From Mycolicibacterium bacteremicum (GTDB lineage Bacteria; Actinomycetota; Actinomycetes; Mycobacteriales; Mycobacteriaceae), in assembly GCF_943913955.1 (NCBI RefSeq), contig NZ_CALUAE010000001.1, positions 1 to 64,000 on the forward strand: DNA of 64,000 bases. The letters are read 5' to 3'. Positions 32,863 through 41,820 of this stretch are shown piece after piece. A program made the translations under genes and the position numbers. Position 1 is the stretch's first letter. Every line of letters starts with the position of its first letter. The notes below the pieces were generated by a model. That model had not been told where the DNA came from, searched no databases, and saw only the letters and a program-made list of their open reading frames with translations.

Positions 32863-34077
32863 TCAGAAGTAGCCGCTGCCGGGCAGTTTGGTGCCCCGGG
32901 TGTGGTAGGCGCCGATCGCCTGGGCCTTGTAGGAGGTCGGGTTGTGCGAGGCCAGCGTGCGGATGTTGCGCCAGTGCCGGTCCAGCAGGTGTGCCTGACG
33001 GACCACCGACGCGCCACCGACATCGAAGATCTGCGAGGCCGCCTTCTGTGCCAGCGCATCGATGACCACCTTGGCGTTCGCGGCCTGCAGGGAGGCCTCG
33101 TGGGCCAGCGCCAGATCCGGGTCGGTGCCCGCCACATCCGCCTCGTACGCCGCGGCCAGGGCATCCGCGGCGGCCAGCACGGTGGCCTCTCCCGCGTACG
33201 CCGCAGCGGCGATCTCACCGATCTCGCGTTGCAGCAGTGGATCATCCGGCGCAGACGGGTTCGGTGCCCAGGTGAAGCTGCGCGACCGCTGATGCACGTG
33301 GGCGACCGCGTCGGCCCGCAACGCATGGAGTACGCCCACTTCCAGTGCGGTGACGTACAACTGGAAGAACGCCCCGGAGTGATACAGCGGGGGCCGCTCC
33401 ACGCCGTTCTCCGGTGGCGCCCACAGCAGCACCTCATCGGCGTTCACCGCGACATCGGCGAAGATCGCGGTTCCGGTGCCGGTGGCGCGCTGCCCGAATC
33501 CGTCCCAGTCGTCGAGCACGGTGACCCCGGCCCGGTCGGTGGGCACCAGCGCGATCACCGAGGCGTCGTCGGGATCGCTGGCCAGCACCTCCGCATAATC
33601 GGCATACAGGGTGCCGGTGGTGAAGAACTTCTTGCCGTTGAGCCGGTAGCCCTCACCGTCCGGTGTCAGCTTGGTCTGCCAGACGAACCCACCGGCAGGG
33701 TCGGAGCCCAACTCGGTGGACGCGTTGCCGACGATGGCCCCCGAGAGGGCCAGTTCGATCGCCCGCTGCCGCACCGCGCCCGACAGCCGCAACCGCTCCT
33801 CGACGTGGGCGAAGTGTCCGCGCAGGATGTGTGCGACGTTGACATCCACGGTGGCCAGCGCGATCACCGTGGCGAACAGCTCTCGCAGGCTGGCCCCGCC
33901 GCCACCGTCGGCACTCGGAACCCGGAGTGCGCCAAGCCGTTCGGTCCGGATCAGGTCGATGATGGCGAAGGGTCGCTCGTTCGCGCGCTCGCGCTCCAGC
34001 GTGCCCTGGCCGATCTCGGCCAGCAGGGCCGCCAGTCGCGGTGACCCGAAGGTCAGCGGTTCGGTGGTCACGGTCAT
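32863..34077 (-). CDS. DszC/SfnC-like flavin-dependent monooxygenase (acyl-CoA dehydrogenase fold)
   Basis: 404 residues of acyl-CoA-dehydrogenase fold: NASTELGSDPAG, KLTPDGEGYRLNGKKFFTTGT, and the terminal RHWRNIRTLASHNPTSYKAQAIGAY. The HNP-type ending is characteristic of FMNH2-dependent DszC/SfnC monooxygenases rather than CoA dehydrogenases. These enzymes S- or N-oxygenate organosulfur compounds and need reduced flavin from a partner reductase, which is not encoded here. The ATG overlaps the stop of the DszA-like gene. Confidence 0.85.
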   Translation of the reverse strand: MTVTTEPLTFGSPRLAALLAEIGQGTLERERANERPFAIIDLIRTERLGALRVPSADGGGGASLRELFATVIALATVDVNVAHILRGHFAHVEERLRLSGAVRQRAIELALSGAIVGNASTELGSDPAGGFVWQTKLTPDGEGYRLNGKKFFTTGTLYADYAEVLASDPDDASVIALVPTDRAGVTVLDDWDGFGQRATGTGTAIFADVAVNADEVLLWAPPENGVERPPLYHSGAFFQLYVTALEVGVLHALRADAVAHVHQRSRSFTWAPNPSAPDDPLLQREIGEIAAAAYAGEATVLAAADALAAAYEADVAGTDPDLALAHEASLQAANAKVVIDALAQKAASQIFDVGGASVVRQAHLLDRHWRNIRTLASHNPTSYKAQAIGAYHTRGTKLPGSGYF

Positions 34078-35444
34078 CGGGTTGCCTCCTCGGAGATGCG
34101 ACGGTATGCCGCCGCGCGGTGGGTTTCGGGAAGTCGCGGTCCACGGCCGAACAGCTTGTGCCGCAATGATCCCGCTGTGTATTCGGTCTTGTAGAGGCCG
34201 CGGCGCTGCAGTTGTGGGACCACATGCTCGATGAAGTCGGCGAACGAGCCCGGGGTGATCACATTGGTGATGTTGAATCCGTCGACATCGGTCTCCTCGA
34301 CCCAGGACTGCAGGTCGTCGGCGACCTGCGCACCGGATCCGACGCTGAACCCGCCCTCGGCGTCGATGGCGTGTGCGTCGACGAAATCACGGAGCGTCCA
34401 CTTTCCCTGACCGAACGTCTGCACCGACGATTTCAGGTACTCGTTGTCGGTCACCATGACCGGGTCGTCCAGGTCGAAGCGGGACAGGTCGCTGCCCAGC
34501 CACCCCGACCACAGCGCCAGCGCCCCTTCCGGATCGATGTAGCGGCGGAAGTCGTCGTGCCGGGCGCGGGCGGCGGCCGCGGTTGCCCCGGTCACCGCCA
34601 CATGGCCGTTGACGATCTTGACGTCGTAGGGGTCGCGGCCGGCGTCCGATGCCCTGGTCCGGATGTCGGCGACGGCGTCGCGCAGCGATTCCTTGGTCGG
34701 CGCGCCGATGAAGATCACCTCGGCGTTCTGCGCCCCGAAGGTGCGCCCACGATCCGAGGCGCCCGCCTGGTAGAGCACCGGGGTGCGCTGCGCGGACGGC
34801 TCACACAGGTGGATGCCCGGCACCCGGAAGTGCCTGCCGTCGTGGCCGATGGCGTGCACCTTGTCCGGGTCGGCGTAGTGGGCGCGGGCCGGATCGGTAC
34901 CGACCGCACCGTCCTCCCAGGAGCCCTCCCACAGCTTGTAGAGCACCTCGGTGTACTCGTCGGCGATGTCGTAGCGGTCGGCGTGCGGGGTGATGGTGTC
35001 CAGGCCGTGATTGCGCGCGGCGCTCTCCAGATACCCGGTCACGATGTTCCAGCCGATGCGCCCCTTGGTCAGATGGTCCAGCGTGGACATCCGGCGGGCG
35101 AACGAGTACGGGTGCTCGAAGGAGGTGGCAGCGGTGATACCGAACCCGAGGTGCCGGGTCGCGGCAGCCATCGCAGAGACCACCAGCAGCGGATCGTTCA
35201 CCGGCACTTGGGTTCCGGCCCGCAGCGCGGCCTCCGGGCCACCTCCGTAGACGTCATAGACGCCGAGCACGTCGGCGATGAACAGGCCGTCGAAGAGGCC
35301 ACGCTCCAGCAGTGCGGCCAGGTCGGTCCAGTACTCCAGATCCTTGTACCGGGCCGCCTGGGATTCCGGGTGCCGCCACGTACCCGCGACGATATGCGCC
35401 ACACAGTTCATGTCGAAGGCGTTGAGGATGATCTGCTTGCCCAC
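34074..35444 (-). CDS. DszA/NtaA/SoxA-type flavin monooxygenase (bacterial luciferase-like)
   Basis: 456 residues, close to DszA (453). Family marks: LNAFDMNCVAHIVAGTWRHP, LFDGLFIADVLG, GITAATSFEHPYSFARRMSTLDHLTKGRIGWNIVT, and VLYQAGASDRGRTFGAQNAEVIF. These proteins use FMNH2 and O2 to cleave C-S or C-N bonds, e.g. in sulfone or nitrilotriacetate breakdown. GTG at 35444 was preferred over GTG 35462 because AGGGTGG lies upstream at good spacing. It forms a two-gene operon with the DszC-like gene. Confidence 0.88.
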   Translation of the reverse strand: MGKQIILNAFDMNCVAHIVAGTWRHPESQAARYKDLEYWTDLAALLERGLFDGLFIADVLGVYDVYGGGPEAALRAGTQVPVNDPLLVVSAMAAATRHLGFGITAATSFEHPYSFARRMSTLDHLTKGRIGWNIVTGYLESAARNHGLDTITPHADRYDIADEYTEVLYKLWEGSWEDGAVGTDPARAHYADPDKVHAIGHDGRHFRVPGIHLCEPSAQRTPVLYQAGASDRGRTFGAQNAEVIFIGAPTKESLRDAVADIRTRASDAGRDPYDVKIVNGHVAVTGATAAAARARHDDFRRYIDPEGALALWSGWLGSDLSRFDLDDPVMVTDNEYLKSSVQTFGQGKWTLRDFVDAHAIDAEGGFSVGSGAQVADDLQSWVEETDVDGFNITNVITPGSFADFIEHVVPQLQRRGLYKTEYTAGSLRHKLFGRGPRLPETHRAAAYRRISEEATR

Positions 35445-35544
35445 CGCGCCACCCTTGCCCACCTGCCCGACACAGGCCAGCTATCCGATCTGCCGGATTC
35501 GGAGTCCGTAACCTGCCGTCACAAAACCGGCTACCGTGACACCC

Positions 35545-36450
35545 ATGGCGACTGCCCGGATCGCGCCGCTGGAGTACGCCTTGGCATACCTGGCGCAGCA
35601 GAGCGCACCACTGCTGTTCCGCCCACCCGGCATCCCCGCCCCGGCGCATCCGGTCGGCCCGCCCGAGATCATCGCGGTGCCGACCCGGCACGGTCCGGTC
35701 CGCTGCTTCGTCTACCGCCCTCATCCCTCGGCGCCGTTGGCCGGCCCGCAGGCTCCGCCCCTGCACATCGACATCCACGGCGGCGGGTTCGTGCTGCGCA
35801 ACACCGCCGAGGACGCCCACATCTGCCGCTTCCTGGCAGCCGATGTCGGATGCGTGGTGCTGGCCCCCGACTACCACGCCGCGCCGCAGGTCACATTCCC
35901 TGTCGCAGAACAGGAGTGCATCGACATCCTGCAGTGGGCGACCGACCATGCCGACCGGCAGGGCTGGGACGGTGCGCGGATCAGCGTCGGTGGAGCCAGC
36001 GCGGGCGGCAAGCTCAGCATGAACCTCGCGCAGTACGCGCATGACACCGGTATCGCGCTGCGCGCGGCGGTGTTGTCCTATGCGGTCGCCGACTGCACCC
36101 GCACCGGGCGCACCTCGCCGAAGGCCAATCCGATCATCTCCCCGCGCCTGCAGAAGTATTCGGCCCGAATGTATTTCGTCGATCCGGCCAGCCACGGTGA
36201 TCCGATCGCGTCTCCGTACTACGACGAGGACCTGCCGAAGAAGATGCCGCCCACCCTGATCCAGACCGGCGATCTGGACACCCTCGGTCCGGAGATGATC
36301 GAGATCGCCGGACGGCTGACTGCGGCCGGTGTCGACGTCGTGCACACCGGCTATCCGACCGACCATGCGTTCAACACCCAGGGCGACCGCATGATCATGG
36401 ACCGCTCGATCCGGCAGATCGCGGCGTTTCTGCTGGAGCGGCTCGCGTGA
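35545..36450 (+). CDS. HSL-family alpha/beta hydrolase (carboxylesterase/lipase)
   Basis: 301 residues. Oxyanion motif HGGGF near 78-82; nucleophile elbow GGASAGG with Ser near 152; acidic residue in QTGDLDTLGPEM; and His in PTDHAFNTQG. This is the hormone-sensitive-lipase family arrangement. An in-frame GTG at 35536 is an alternative start and neither has a clear ribosome site. The stop overlaps the GTG of the following membrane gene. Confidence 0.85.
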   Translation: MATARIAPLEYALAYLAQQSAPLLFRPPGIPAPAHPVGPPEIIAVPTRHGPVRCFVYRPHPSAPLAGPQAPPLHIDIHGGGFVLRNTAEDAHICRFLAADVGCVVLAPDYHAAPQVTFPVAEQECIDILQWATDHADRQGWDGARISVGGASAGGKLSMNLAQYAHDTGIALRAAVLSYAVADCTRTGRTSPKANPIISPRLQKYSARMYFVDPASHGDPIASPYYDEDLPKKMPPTLIQTGDLDTLGPEMIEIAGRLTAAGVDVVHTGYPTDHAFNTQGDRMIMDRSIRQIAAFLLERLA

Positions 36451-36950
36451 ACGCCGATCCGCCCGTCGAACACGTCGTCGCGGCCCTGCGGGAACGGCTG
36501 TACGGCGCGATCTCCTGCCTGGCCACCCTCGCCGCCCTGGCCCGCTACACCGGCGCCGACACCAACGCCTGGTACCGGGTGCTCGACGTCGCGGTGGCCG
36601 CCGGCGGGCTGTGGGCGGCGGCATTGCTGGCCGAGTTCGTCGCCCGGCTCAGCGTCGAGGGCGCCGCCCCGCGCGGCAAGGCCGCCTGGGGCATGCTGGT
36701 GGCCTCCGGCCAGATCATGCAGGCCGCCGCGGCACCGGCACTGATCCTGGCGTTGGCCGGTTTCGGTGTGCTGGACACCGCGACCGCGGTGTGGATCGCC
36801 ATGTGGTTCCTGGTCGCCGAGATGGCGCTGATCGCCTATCTGGCGGTGCGCCGCGCCGGTCTGGTGTGGTGGCAGCAGGTGCTGGCGGTCCTACTGCTGA
36901 CCGCGGCCGGCGCGGCGGTGGTCGCGGTGAAGATGATCGCGCATCACTGA
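36447..36950 (+). CDS. small integral membrane protein, unknown function
   Basis: 167 residues with about five hydrophobic helices (near 17-33, 45-66, 85-108, 112-134, 142-163) and a short cytosolic start. GTG at 36447 overlaps the esterase stop (GTGA), so the two are co-translated. No family recognised. The 3' end overlaps the convergent sulfurtransferase gene by 7 nt. Confidence 0.75.
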   Translation: MNADPPVEHVVAALRERLYGAISCLATLAALARYTGADTNAWYRVLDVAVAAGGLWAAALLAEFVARLSVEGAAPRGKAAWGMLVASGQIMQAAAAPALILALAGFGVLDTATAVWIAMWFLVAEMALIAYLAVRRAGLVWWQQVLAVLLLTAAGAAVVAVKMIAHH

Positions 36951-37777
36951 CCGCCGGTCTCGACCGCACGGCCCTCGGCCGACCACTGCGACCACGAGCC
37001 GGGAAACAATGCGGCGTCCACGCCGGCCGCCGCCAATGCGGCCACCAACACCGATGCGGTGACACCGGATCCGCAGTACACCCCCACCTGCTCACTGCCG
37101 CCGAAGGTCCAGCCGAGGGCGGACAGTTCATCCTCGGACAGCACGGTGCCGTCCTCGGTGAGTACGGCGGTGCTGGGCAGATTGCGCGCACCCGGGATGT
37201 GGCCGGCCACCGCGTCGACCGGTTCGGCATCACCGCGGAAGCGTTCGGGGGCCCGGGCGTCGAGCAGGTTGGCATGGGCTGCGGCCTGTTCGGCGGTCAG
37301 CGTCGGCATCGCCCCGGCGTACAGGTCGTCGTGCACGATCACCACGTCGCCGGGTTCGGCGTCGACCGGTCCGGTCTCCAGCGCGTGGCCCGCGGCGGTC
37401 CAGGCGCCGAGACCGCCGTCGAGAATCCGGACGTCCTCGACTCCGGCGGCCCGCAGTACCCACCAGGCGCGCGCCGATCCGGCCCGGTTCCAGTCGTCGT
37501 AGACCACGACCGGGACACCGCGGCGTACGCCCCAGCGCCGGGCCGCGTCCTGCACCGCGGATCCGGACGGCAGCGGGTGCCTGCCGCGGCCGGAGACCGT
37601 GTGATCGCTGAGTTCGTCGTCGAGCGAGACGTACACCGCACCGGGCAGGTGCCCGCGCTCGTGATCGGCGCGGCCGTCGGGTCGGGCCAGCTGCCAGCGC
37701 ACGTCGAGCAGGGTCAGCGGATCGCCGGCACTCAGCCGGTCGGCGAGTTCGGCCGCGGTGATGAAGACGTCTGTCAT
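36944..37777 (-). CDS. sulfurtransferase (thiosulfate/3-mercaptopyruvate), SseA-like
   Basis: 277 residues, two tandem rhodanese domains. The N-terminal inactive domain has LLDVRWQLARPDG and GHLPGAVYVSLDDELSD. The C-terminal catalytic domain has GHIPGARNLP and the active loop CGSGVTAS with Cys235. CGSGVT is the loop seen in mercaptopyruvate sulfurtransferases. It transfers sulfane sulfur to a thiol or cyanide acceptor. Confidence 0.9.
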   Translation of the reverse strand: MTDVFITAAELADRLSAGDPLTLLDVRWQLARPDGRADHERGHLPGAVYVSLDDELSDHTVSGRGRHPLPSGSAVQDAARRWGVRRGVPVVVYDDWNRAGSARAWWVLRAAGVEDVRILDGGLGAWTAAGHALETGPVDAEPGDVVIVHDDLYAGAMPTLTAEQAAAHANLLDARAPERFRGDAEPVDAVAGHIPGARNLPSTAVLTEDGTVLSEDELSALGWTFGGSEQVGVYCGSGVTASVLVAALAAAGVDAALFPGSWSQWSAEGRAVETGGQ

Positions 37778-37852
37778 AGGGGCAGCGTCCCAGATGCTGG
37801 GCCGATCGTCGAAGACGGAAACAATCCGGGCCGCTGTGGTGTTCTAGACGCC

Positions 37853-38275
37853 ATGTCGAACAACCCCGAGCTGAGCCCCACCGACTGGGTCCGTGACCAG
37901 ACCGAACGCATCCTTGAACAGGGCACCACCGACGGGGTCGAGGTTCTCGACCGTCCGGTCGTGCTGTTCACCACCACCGGCGCCAAGTCCGGCAAGAAGC
38001 GCTATGTGCCGTTGATGCGCGTCGAGGAGAACGGCAAGTACGCGATGGTGGCCTCCAAGGGTGGCGATCCGCAGCACCCGGCCTGGTACCACAATGTGAA
38101 GGCCCATCCGCAGGTCACCGCGCAGGACGGCGAGAAGGTCGTCGAGCTGACGGCGCGCGAGGTCGACGGCGACGAGCGCGCGCACTGGTGGGAGCTGGCC
38201 GTGCAGGCCTATCCGCCGTATGCCGAGTACCAGACCAAGACCGACCGGCAGATCCCGGTCTTCGTCCTGGAGTAG
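37853..38275 (+). CDS. Ddn-like deazaflavin (F420)-dependent nitroreductase family protein
   Basis: 140 residues of the FDOR-A split-barrel family: VVLFTTTGAKSGKKRYVPLMRVEENGKYAMVASKGG, HPAWYHNVKAHPQV, and YPPYAEYQTKTDRQIPVFVLE, all near-invariant in mycobacterial Ddn relatives. Such proteins reduce quinones or related compounds with F420H2; Ddn activates pretomanid. The ATG at 37853 begins a typical N-terminus. Confidence 0.9.
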   Translation: MSNNPELSPTDWVRDQTERILEQGTTDGVEVLDRPVVLFTTTGAKSGKKRYVPLMRVEENGKYAMVASKGGDPQHPAWYHNVKAHPQVTAQDGEKVVELTAREVDGDERAHWWELAVQAYPPYAEYQTKTDRQIPVFVLE

Positions 38276-38356
38276 CCGCTTCTTTCGGCGCGAGCGACCG
38301 TGTCGGTCCGGTGACACGCCGCCACCGCGTACTTTTCACGGGCGCTCACGCCCGCA

Positions 38357-39385
38357 TCACATCCGGCTGACGTCGCGGACGGCGGCGGCGAATTGCGCCG
38401 GCGCCTCCTGCGGCACGTTGTGTCCGATCCCGTCGAGCACCCGGTGTTCGTACCGGCCGGTGTACTGCTTCCGGTAGCCGGCGCCGTCGCGGGCCGCCCC
38501 GTCGAAATCGCTGCCGATCGTGATCGTCGGAACGGTGATCACCGGGCGCGCCGCGAGTCGGGCTTCGTCGGCGTCATACCGGGCCTCGCCGTCGGCCAGA
38601 CTTTGCCGCCACCGGTAGTTGTGCACCACGATGTCGGCGTGATCGGGGTTGTCGAAGGCGGCCGCCGTCAGCGCATAGGTGCTGTCGGCGAACTGCCACC
38701 GTGGTGAGGCGTTCTGCCAGATGAGCCGATTGAAGTCCGCGGTGTTGCGCCGGTAGCCCAGTTCACCTCGCGGAGTGGCGAAATAGTACTGATACCACCA
38801 GCCATACTCGGCCCGCGGTGGCAGCGGTTCGCGGTTGGCCGCCAGGTCGACGACGATGTAGCCGCTGACGGCGACCAGCCCGTCCACCCGCTGCGGCCAC
38901 AGTGCGGCAACCACATTGGCGGTGCGGCCGCCCCAGTCGTAGCCGCCGAGGATGGCCTTCTCGATGCCCAGGGCGTCCATCAGGTCGATGACATCGTGCG
39001 CCAGGGCCGCCTGCTGGCCGTTGCGGACAGTGGCATCCGACAGGAACCGGGTCGATCCGAAGCCGCGTGCGAACGGCACGATCACCCGGAAGCCCTGGCC
39101 GGCGAGTTCGGCGCTGGCATCGGCGTAGCTGTGGATGTCATACGGCCACCCGTGCAGCAGCAGGACCGGCCGCCCGTCGGCCGGGCCTGCTTCGGCATAG
39201 CCGACCTCGAGCAGACCGGCCCTGACGGTACGGATCGGACCGAGGGTGTGGGTGGGCGCCGGCGGCGGTGTCGGCGCCTGCGCCCGGGCGATGTCGGTCG
39301 TGCCGCATGCGGCCAGCGTGAGTGCTCCCGCCGCGGCGGTGGTGATCAGGCCGAAGTTGCGTCTGCTGAGGTCCACACCTGTCAT
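38357..39385 (-). CDS. Tat-exported lipoprotein alpha/beta hydrolase (epoxide hydrolase/dehalogenase-like)
   Basis: 342 residues. A twin-Arg signal (SRRNFG, 7-12) is followed by a hydrophobic stretch and a lipobox ending LAAC with Cys27, so the protein is probably exported folded and lipid-anchored. The hydrolase core has HGWPYD near 79-83, nucleophile Asp150 in GGYDWGGR, and late His in GIGHNVPQEAP. The Asp nucleophile fits epoxide hydrolase or haloalkane dehalogenase-type chemistry. It is divergent from a LysR gene that may control it. Confidence 0.85.
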   Translation of the reverse strand: MTGVDLSRRNFGLITTAAAGALTLAACGTTDIARAQAPTPPPAPTHTLGPIRTVRAGLLEVGYAEAGPADGRPVLLLHGWPYDIHSYADASAELAGQGFRVIVPFARGFGSTRFLSDATVRNGQQAALAHDVIDLMDALGIEKAILGGYDWGGRTANVVAALWPQRVDGLVAVSGYIVVDLAANREPLPPRAEYGWWYQYYFATPRGELGYRRNTADFNRLIWQNASPRWQFADSTYALTAAAFDNPDHADIVVHNYRWRQSLADGEARYDADEARLAARPVITVPTITIGSDFDGAARDGAGYRKQYTGRYEHRVLDGIGHNVPQEAPAQFAAAVRDVSRM

Positions 39386-39401
39386 CTCAACCGTGTCTGG
39401 C

Positions 39402-39428
39402 CATCAAGTCCAACGTTTACTTTTGATG
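39402..39428. promoter_or_regulatory. candidate LysR-type site (CATCAA-N15-TTGATG)
   Basis: An inverted repeat centred between the divergent hydrolase and LysR genes. It is the only dyad in this 75-nt region and is placed as LysR binding sites usually are. Confidence 0.4.
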
Positions 39429-39460
39429 AGAGTCATCGCTGACGTCGATATTCTCGCCGA

Positions 39461-40339
39461 ATGGAACTGCGCCAGCTCGAGCACTTTCTCGCCGTCGCGA
39501 CCGAATTGAGCTTCACCCGCGCGGCGGCACGCGCGCACCTCGTGCAATCCGCACTGTCGGCATCGGTGGCCAAGCTGGAACGCGAGCTGGATGTCCAGCT
39601 CTTCGACCGCTCCCGACAACAGATCACGTTGACCGCGGCCGGCGAACGATTCCGCGGCCACGCCCAGCAGGTGCTGCAGGCCGCCCGCTCGGCCGCCGAA
39701 TCGGTGCACGAATACCGCGGGACTCTCTCGGGGACAGTCGAATTCGGTTCGCTCATCTCGTTCGGCCCGATGGCTGTCGCGGCGGCGCTCGGCGATTTCC
39801 ACCGCGCCCATCCGTTCGTGCGGCTGCGGCTGCACCTGAGCCAGACCGGGGCGTCCAGCTATCTGGCCGGCCTGGTGGACGGCTCCCTGGACCTGGCACT
39901 GGTCTCGGTGCCCGACCGTTTCCCGCCCACGTTGGACATGCGTCTGCTGTTCGAGGAACCGATGGTTTACGTCGTCGCCGGCGACCACCGGACACCTGAC
40001 CGCGCCGTACTCGGCGACCTCGCCGAGGTGGATTTGGTCGGGTTTCCGCCGCAGTTCGGCCTGCGCCGACTGATGGACGGAGCATTCGCGGCCGCCGGCC
40101 TGCGGGCCCGCGTCCCCTATGAGGTGCCCGCCGGCTTCGGCGCGATCGCCGAACTGGTGCGCAACGGGCTGGGCACCACGTTCATGCCGGCTTCGGAGGC
40201 GCGCCGCTTCCCCGACCTGCGGTCGATCCCACTGGCCGAACCGGTGATCTGGCAGGTCTACCTGGCATCGCCACGCGCGGACCGGCTGACACCGGCGACC
40301 GCACGGTTGGCACAGATGTTGTGGGATGCCGCGCCCTGA
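39461..40339 (+). CDS. LysR-family transcriptional regulator
   Basis: 292 residues. Start MELRQLEHFLAVATELSFTRAAARAHLVQSALSASVAKLE is a canonical LysR winged HTH, followed by a substrate-binding domain (GTVEFGSLISFGPM, FDLALVS-like strands). Probable target is the divergent exported hydrolase. The LacI gene begins only 26 nt downstream on the same strand, but is likely independent. Confidence 0.9.
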   Translation: MELRQLEHFLAVATELSFTRAAARAHLVQSALSASVAKLERELDVQLFDRSRQQITLTAAGERFRGHAQQVLQAARSAAESVHEYRGTLSGTVEFGSLISFGPMAVAAALGDFHRAHPFVRLRLHLSQTGASSYLAGLVDGSLDLALVSVPDRFPPTLDMRLLFEEPMVYVVAGDHRTPDRAVLGDLAEVDLVGFPPQFGLRRLMDGAFAAAGLRARVPYEVPAGFGAIAELVRNGLGTTFMPASEARRFPDLRSIPLAEPVIWQVYLASPRADRLTPATARLAQMLWDAAP

Positions 40340-40365
40340 TCGATGTCTGGTGGAATGGGCGGGTG

Positions 40366-41364
40366 GTGAGCATCCGGGAAGTCGCTGCGGCCGCCGCGGT
40401 ATCGGTCGGCACGGTGTCCAATGTGCTGAACGCACCGGAGAAGGTGTCGCCCACCACCGTCGCGCGTGTGCAGGCCGCCATCGACGAGCTCGGCTTCGTC
40501 CGCAATGACGCGGCCCGCCAGTTACGCGCCGGTCGGTCCCGCAGTGTCGGCCTGGTGGTCCTCGATGTCGGCAACCCGTTCTTCACCGACATCGCCCGCG
40601 GGGCGGGCACCCGCGCCGAGGCCAACAACCTGACCCTGCTGCTGGGCACCTCCGATGACGATGCCCACCGCGAACGGTCCTATGTCGACGCGTTCGACGA
40701 GCAGCGCGTCTTCGGGCTGCTGGTCTCCCCGGTCGGCGACGACTTCGACCGGCTGGAGGTGTTGCGCCGTCGCGGCACACCCGTGGTGCTGGTCGACCGC
40801 GACGGCCGCGGCACCGAGTTCGACTCGGTGGCCGTCGACGACGTCGCGGGCGGCAAGCTCGCGGTCGATCACCTCTGCGCCACCGGCCGGCGCCGGATCG
40901 CCTTCGTCGGCGGGCCTGCGGAACTGCGACAGGTGCGTGACCGTCTGCACGGGGCGCGCGCGGCGCTGGACGGGGTGCCCGACGCCGACCTCGAGGTGAT
41001 CTACACCCCGGCGCTGACGGTGTTGGCCGGGCGCGCCGTGGGCGAACAGCTGCGCGACCGGCCGCCCGCCCACCGCCCTGACGGGATCTTCTGCGCCAAC
41101 GATCTGGTGGCCATCGGCGTGCTGCAGGCACTGGCCCTGATGGGCGGGCAGATGGTGCCCGAGCAGATCGCCCTGGTCGGCTACGACGATATCGAGTTCG
41201 CCCGTTCCGCCGTCGTACCGCTGACCTCGGTGCGCCAGCCCAGTCACGAGATCGGAAGCACCGCAATCGATCTGCTGATCGAGGCGACCGAGACGCGCGA
41301 ACACCGGCCACGTCACGTGCTGTTCCAGCCCGAGCTGGTCACCCGGCACAGCACCCGAATCTGA
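40366..41364 (+). CDS. LacI-family regulator of the rhamnose operon
   Basis: 332 residues. N-terminal HTH SIREVAAAAAVSVGTVSNVLN, hinge QLRAGRSRSVGLVV, then a periplasmic-binding-type sugar domain with NDLVAIGVLQAL and VGYDDIEFA. Start is GTG 40363 or 40366. The next gene starts the rhamnose operon behind a perfect LacI-type operator, so this protein probably represses it in the absence of rhamnose or a derivative. Confidence 0.9.
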   Translation: MSIREVAAAAAVSVGTVSNVLNAPEKVSPTTVARVQAAIDELGFVRNDAARQLRAGRSRSVGLVVLDVGNPFFTDIARGAGTRAEANNLTLLLGTSDDDAHRERSYVDAFDEQRVFGLLVSPVGDDFDRLEVLRRRGTPVVLVDRDGRGTEFDSVAVDDVAGGKLAVDHLCATGRRRIAFVGGPAELRQVRDRLHGARAALDGVPDADLEVIYTPALTVLAGRAVGEQLRDRPPAHRPDGIFCANDLVAIGVLQALALMGGQMVPEQIALVGYDDIEFARSAVVPLTSVRQPSHEIGSTAIDLLIEATETREHRPRHVLFQPELVTRHSTRI

Positions 41365-41394
41365 TCGGACCCCCGGCCGCGTTTGTGGAGGCGC

Positions 41395-41424
41395 TTGACG
41401 ACGACGGCATCACCGTCCTATTGT
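41395..41424 (+). promoter_or_regulatory. probable rhamnose-operon promoter
   Basis: TTGACG at 41395-41400 and TATTGT at 41419-41424 with 18-bp spacing form a housekeeping-type promoter. Its start point would fall just before the LacI operator. Confidence 0.5.
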
Positions 41425-41438
41425 TGCCCCCATCACAA

Positions 41439-41454
41439 ATTGAAACGTTTCAAT
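41439..41454. promoter_or_regulatory. LacI-type operator ATTGAAACGTTTCAAT
   Basis: A perfect 16-bp palindrome with the central CG typical of LacI/GalR operators, 13 nt before the first structural gene and just downstream of the promoter. Repression by blocking initiation or elongation is expected. Confidence 0.85.
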
Positions 41455-41467
41455 ACGGGAGTGGCGA

Positions 41468-41794
41468 ATGGACGACATCCAGCGTGTGTGCTTCGTGATG
41501 CACCTGAAGCCCGACCGTGTCGACGACTACCTCGAAGCTCATACCGAGGTGTGGCCGGAGATGCTCGATGCCCTGCGCGCCGCGGGGTGGGGCAACTACT
41601 CGTTGTTCCTGCGCCGCGACGAGGGCATGGTGGTGGGCTATCTGGAGACCGACGATTTCGCCCGTGCGACCGCCGCGATGAGCCGGACCGCGATCAACGA
41701 GAAGTGGCAGGAGCAGATGGCGCAGTACTTCCGCTCCGAGGCCCATCCCGACAGCGACCTCGAACTGCTCACCGAGTACTTCCACCTTCCCTGA
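41468..41794 (+). CDS. rhaM: L-rhamnose mutarotase
   Basis: 108 residues, the normal RhaM size. Dimeric alpha+beta barrel fold: RVCFVMHLKPDRVDDYLEAHTEVWPEML with the conserved His/Trp, GWGNYSLFL, and the C-terminal EYFHLP. It interconverts alpha and beta anomers of L-rhamnose for the isomerase. First gene of the operon, with GGGAG upstream. Confidence 0.92.
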   Translation: MDDIQRVCFVMHLKPDRVDDYLEAHTEVWPEMLDALRAAGWGNYSLFLRRDEGMVVGYLETDDFARATAAMSRTAINEKWQEQMAQYFRSEAHPDSDLELLTEYFHLP

Positions 41795-41820
41795 CCTCCC
41801 CTTCACCGAAAGACACCGGA

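Noticed and set aside
32863..34077. Ordinary acyl-CoA dehydrogenase (FadE) call
   Set aside because: The C-terminal RHWRNIRTLASHNP ending and partnership with a DszA-like gene fit flavin monooxygenases of the DszC/SfnC group better.
38276..38356. Intrinsic terminator between the Ddn-like and exported hydrolase genes
   Set aside because: Only a 5-bp GACCG-TGT-CGGTC hairpin and imperfect longer pairings were seen; too weak to annotate.
41383..41820. N-terminal extension of the MFS transporter through the mutarotase gene
   Set aside because: The frame is open but overlaps rhaM entirely and encodes no membrane helix; the ATG at 41821 begins the conserved transporter.
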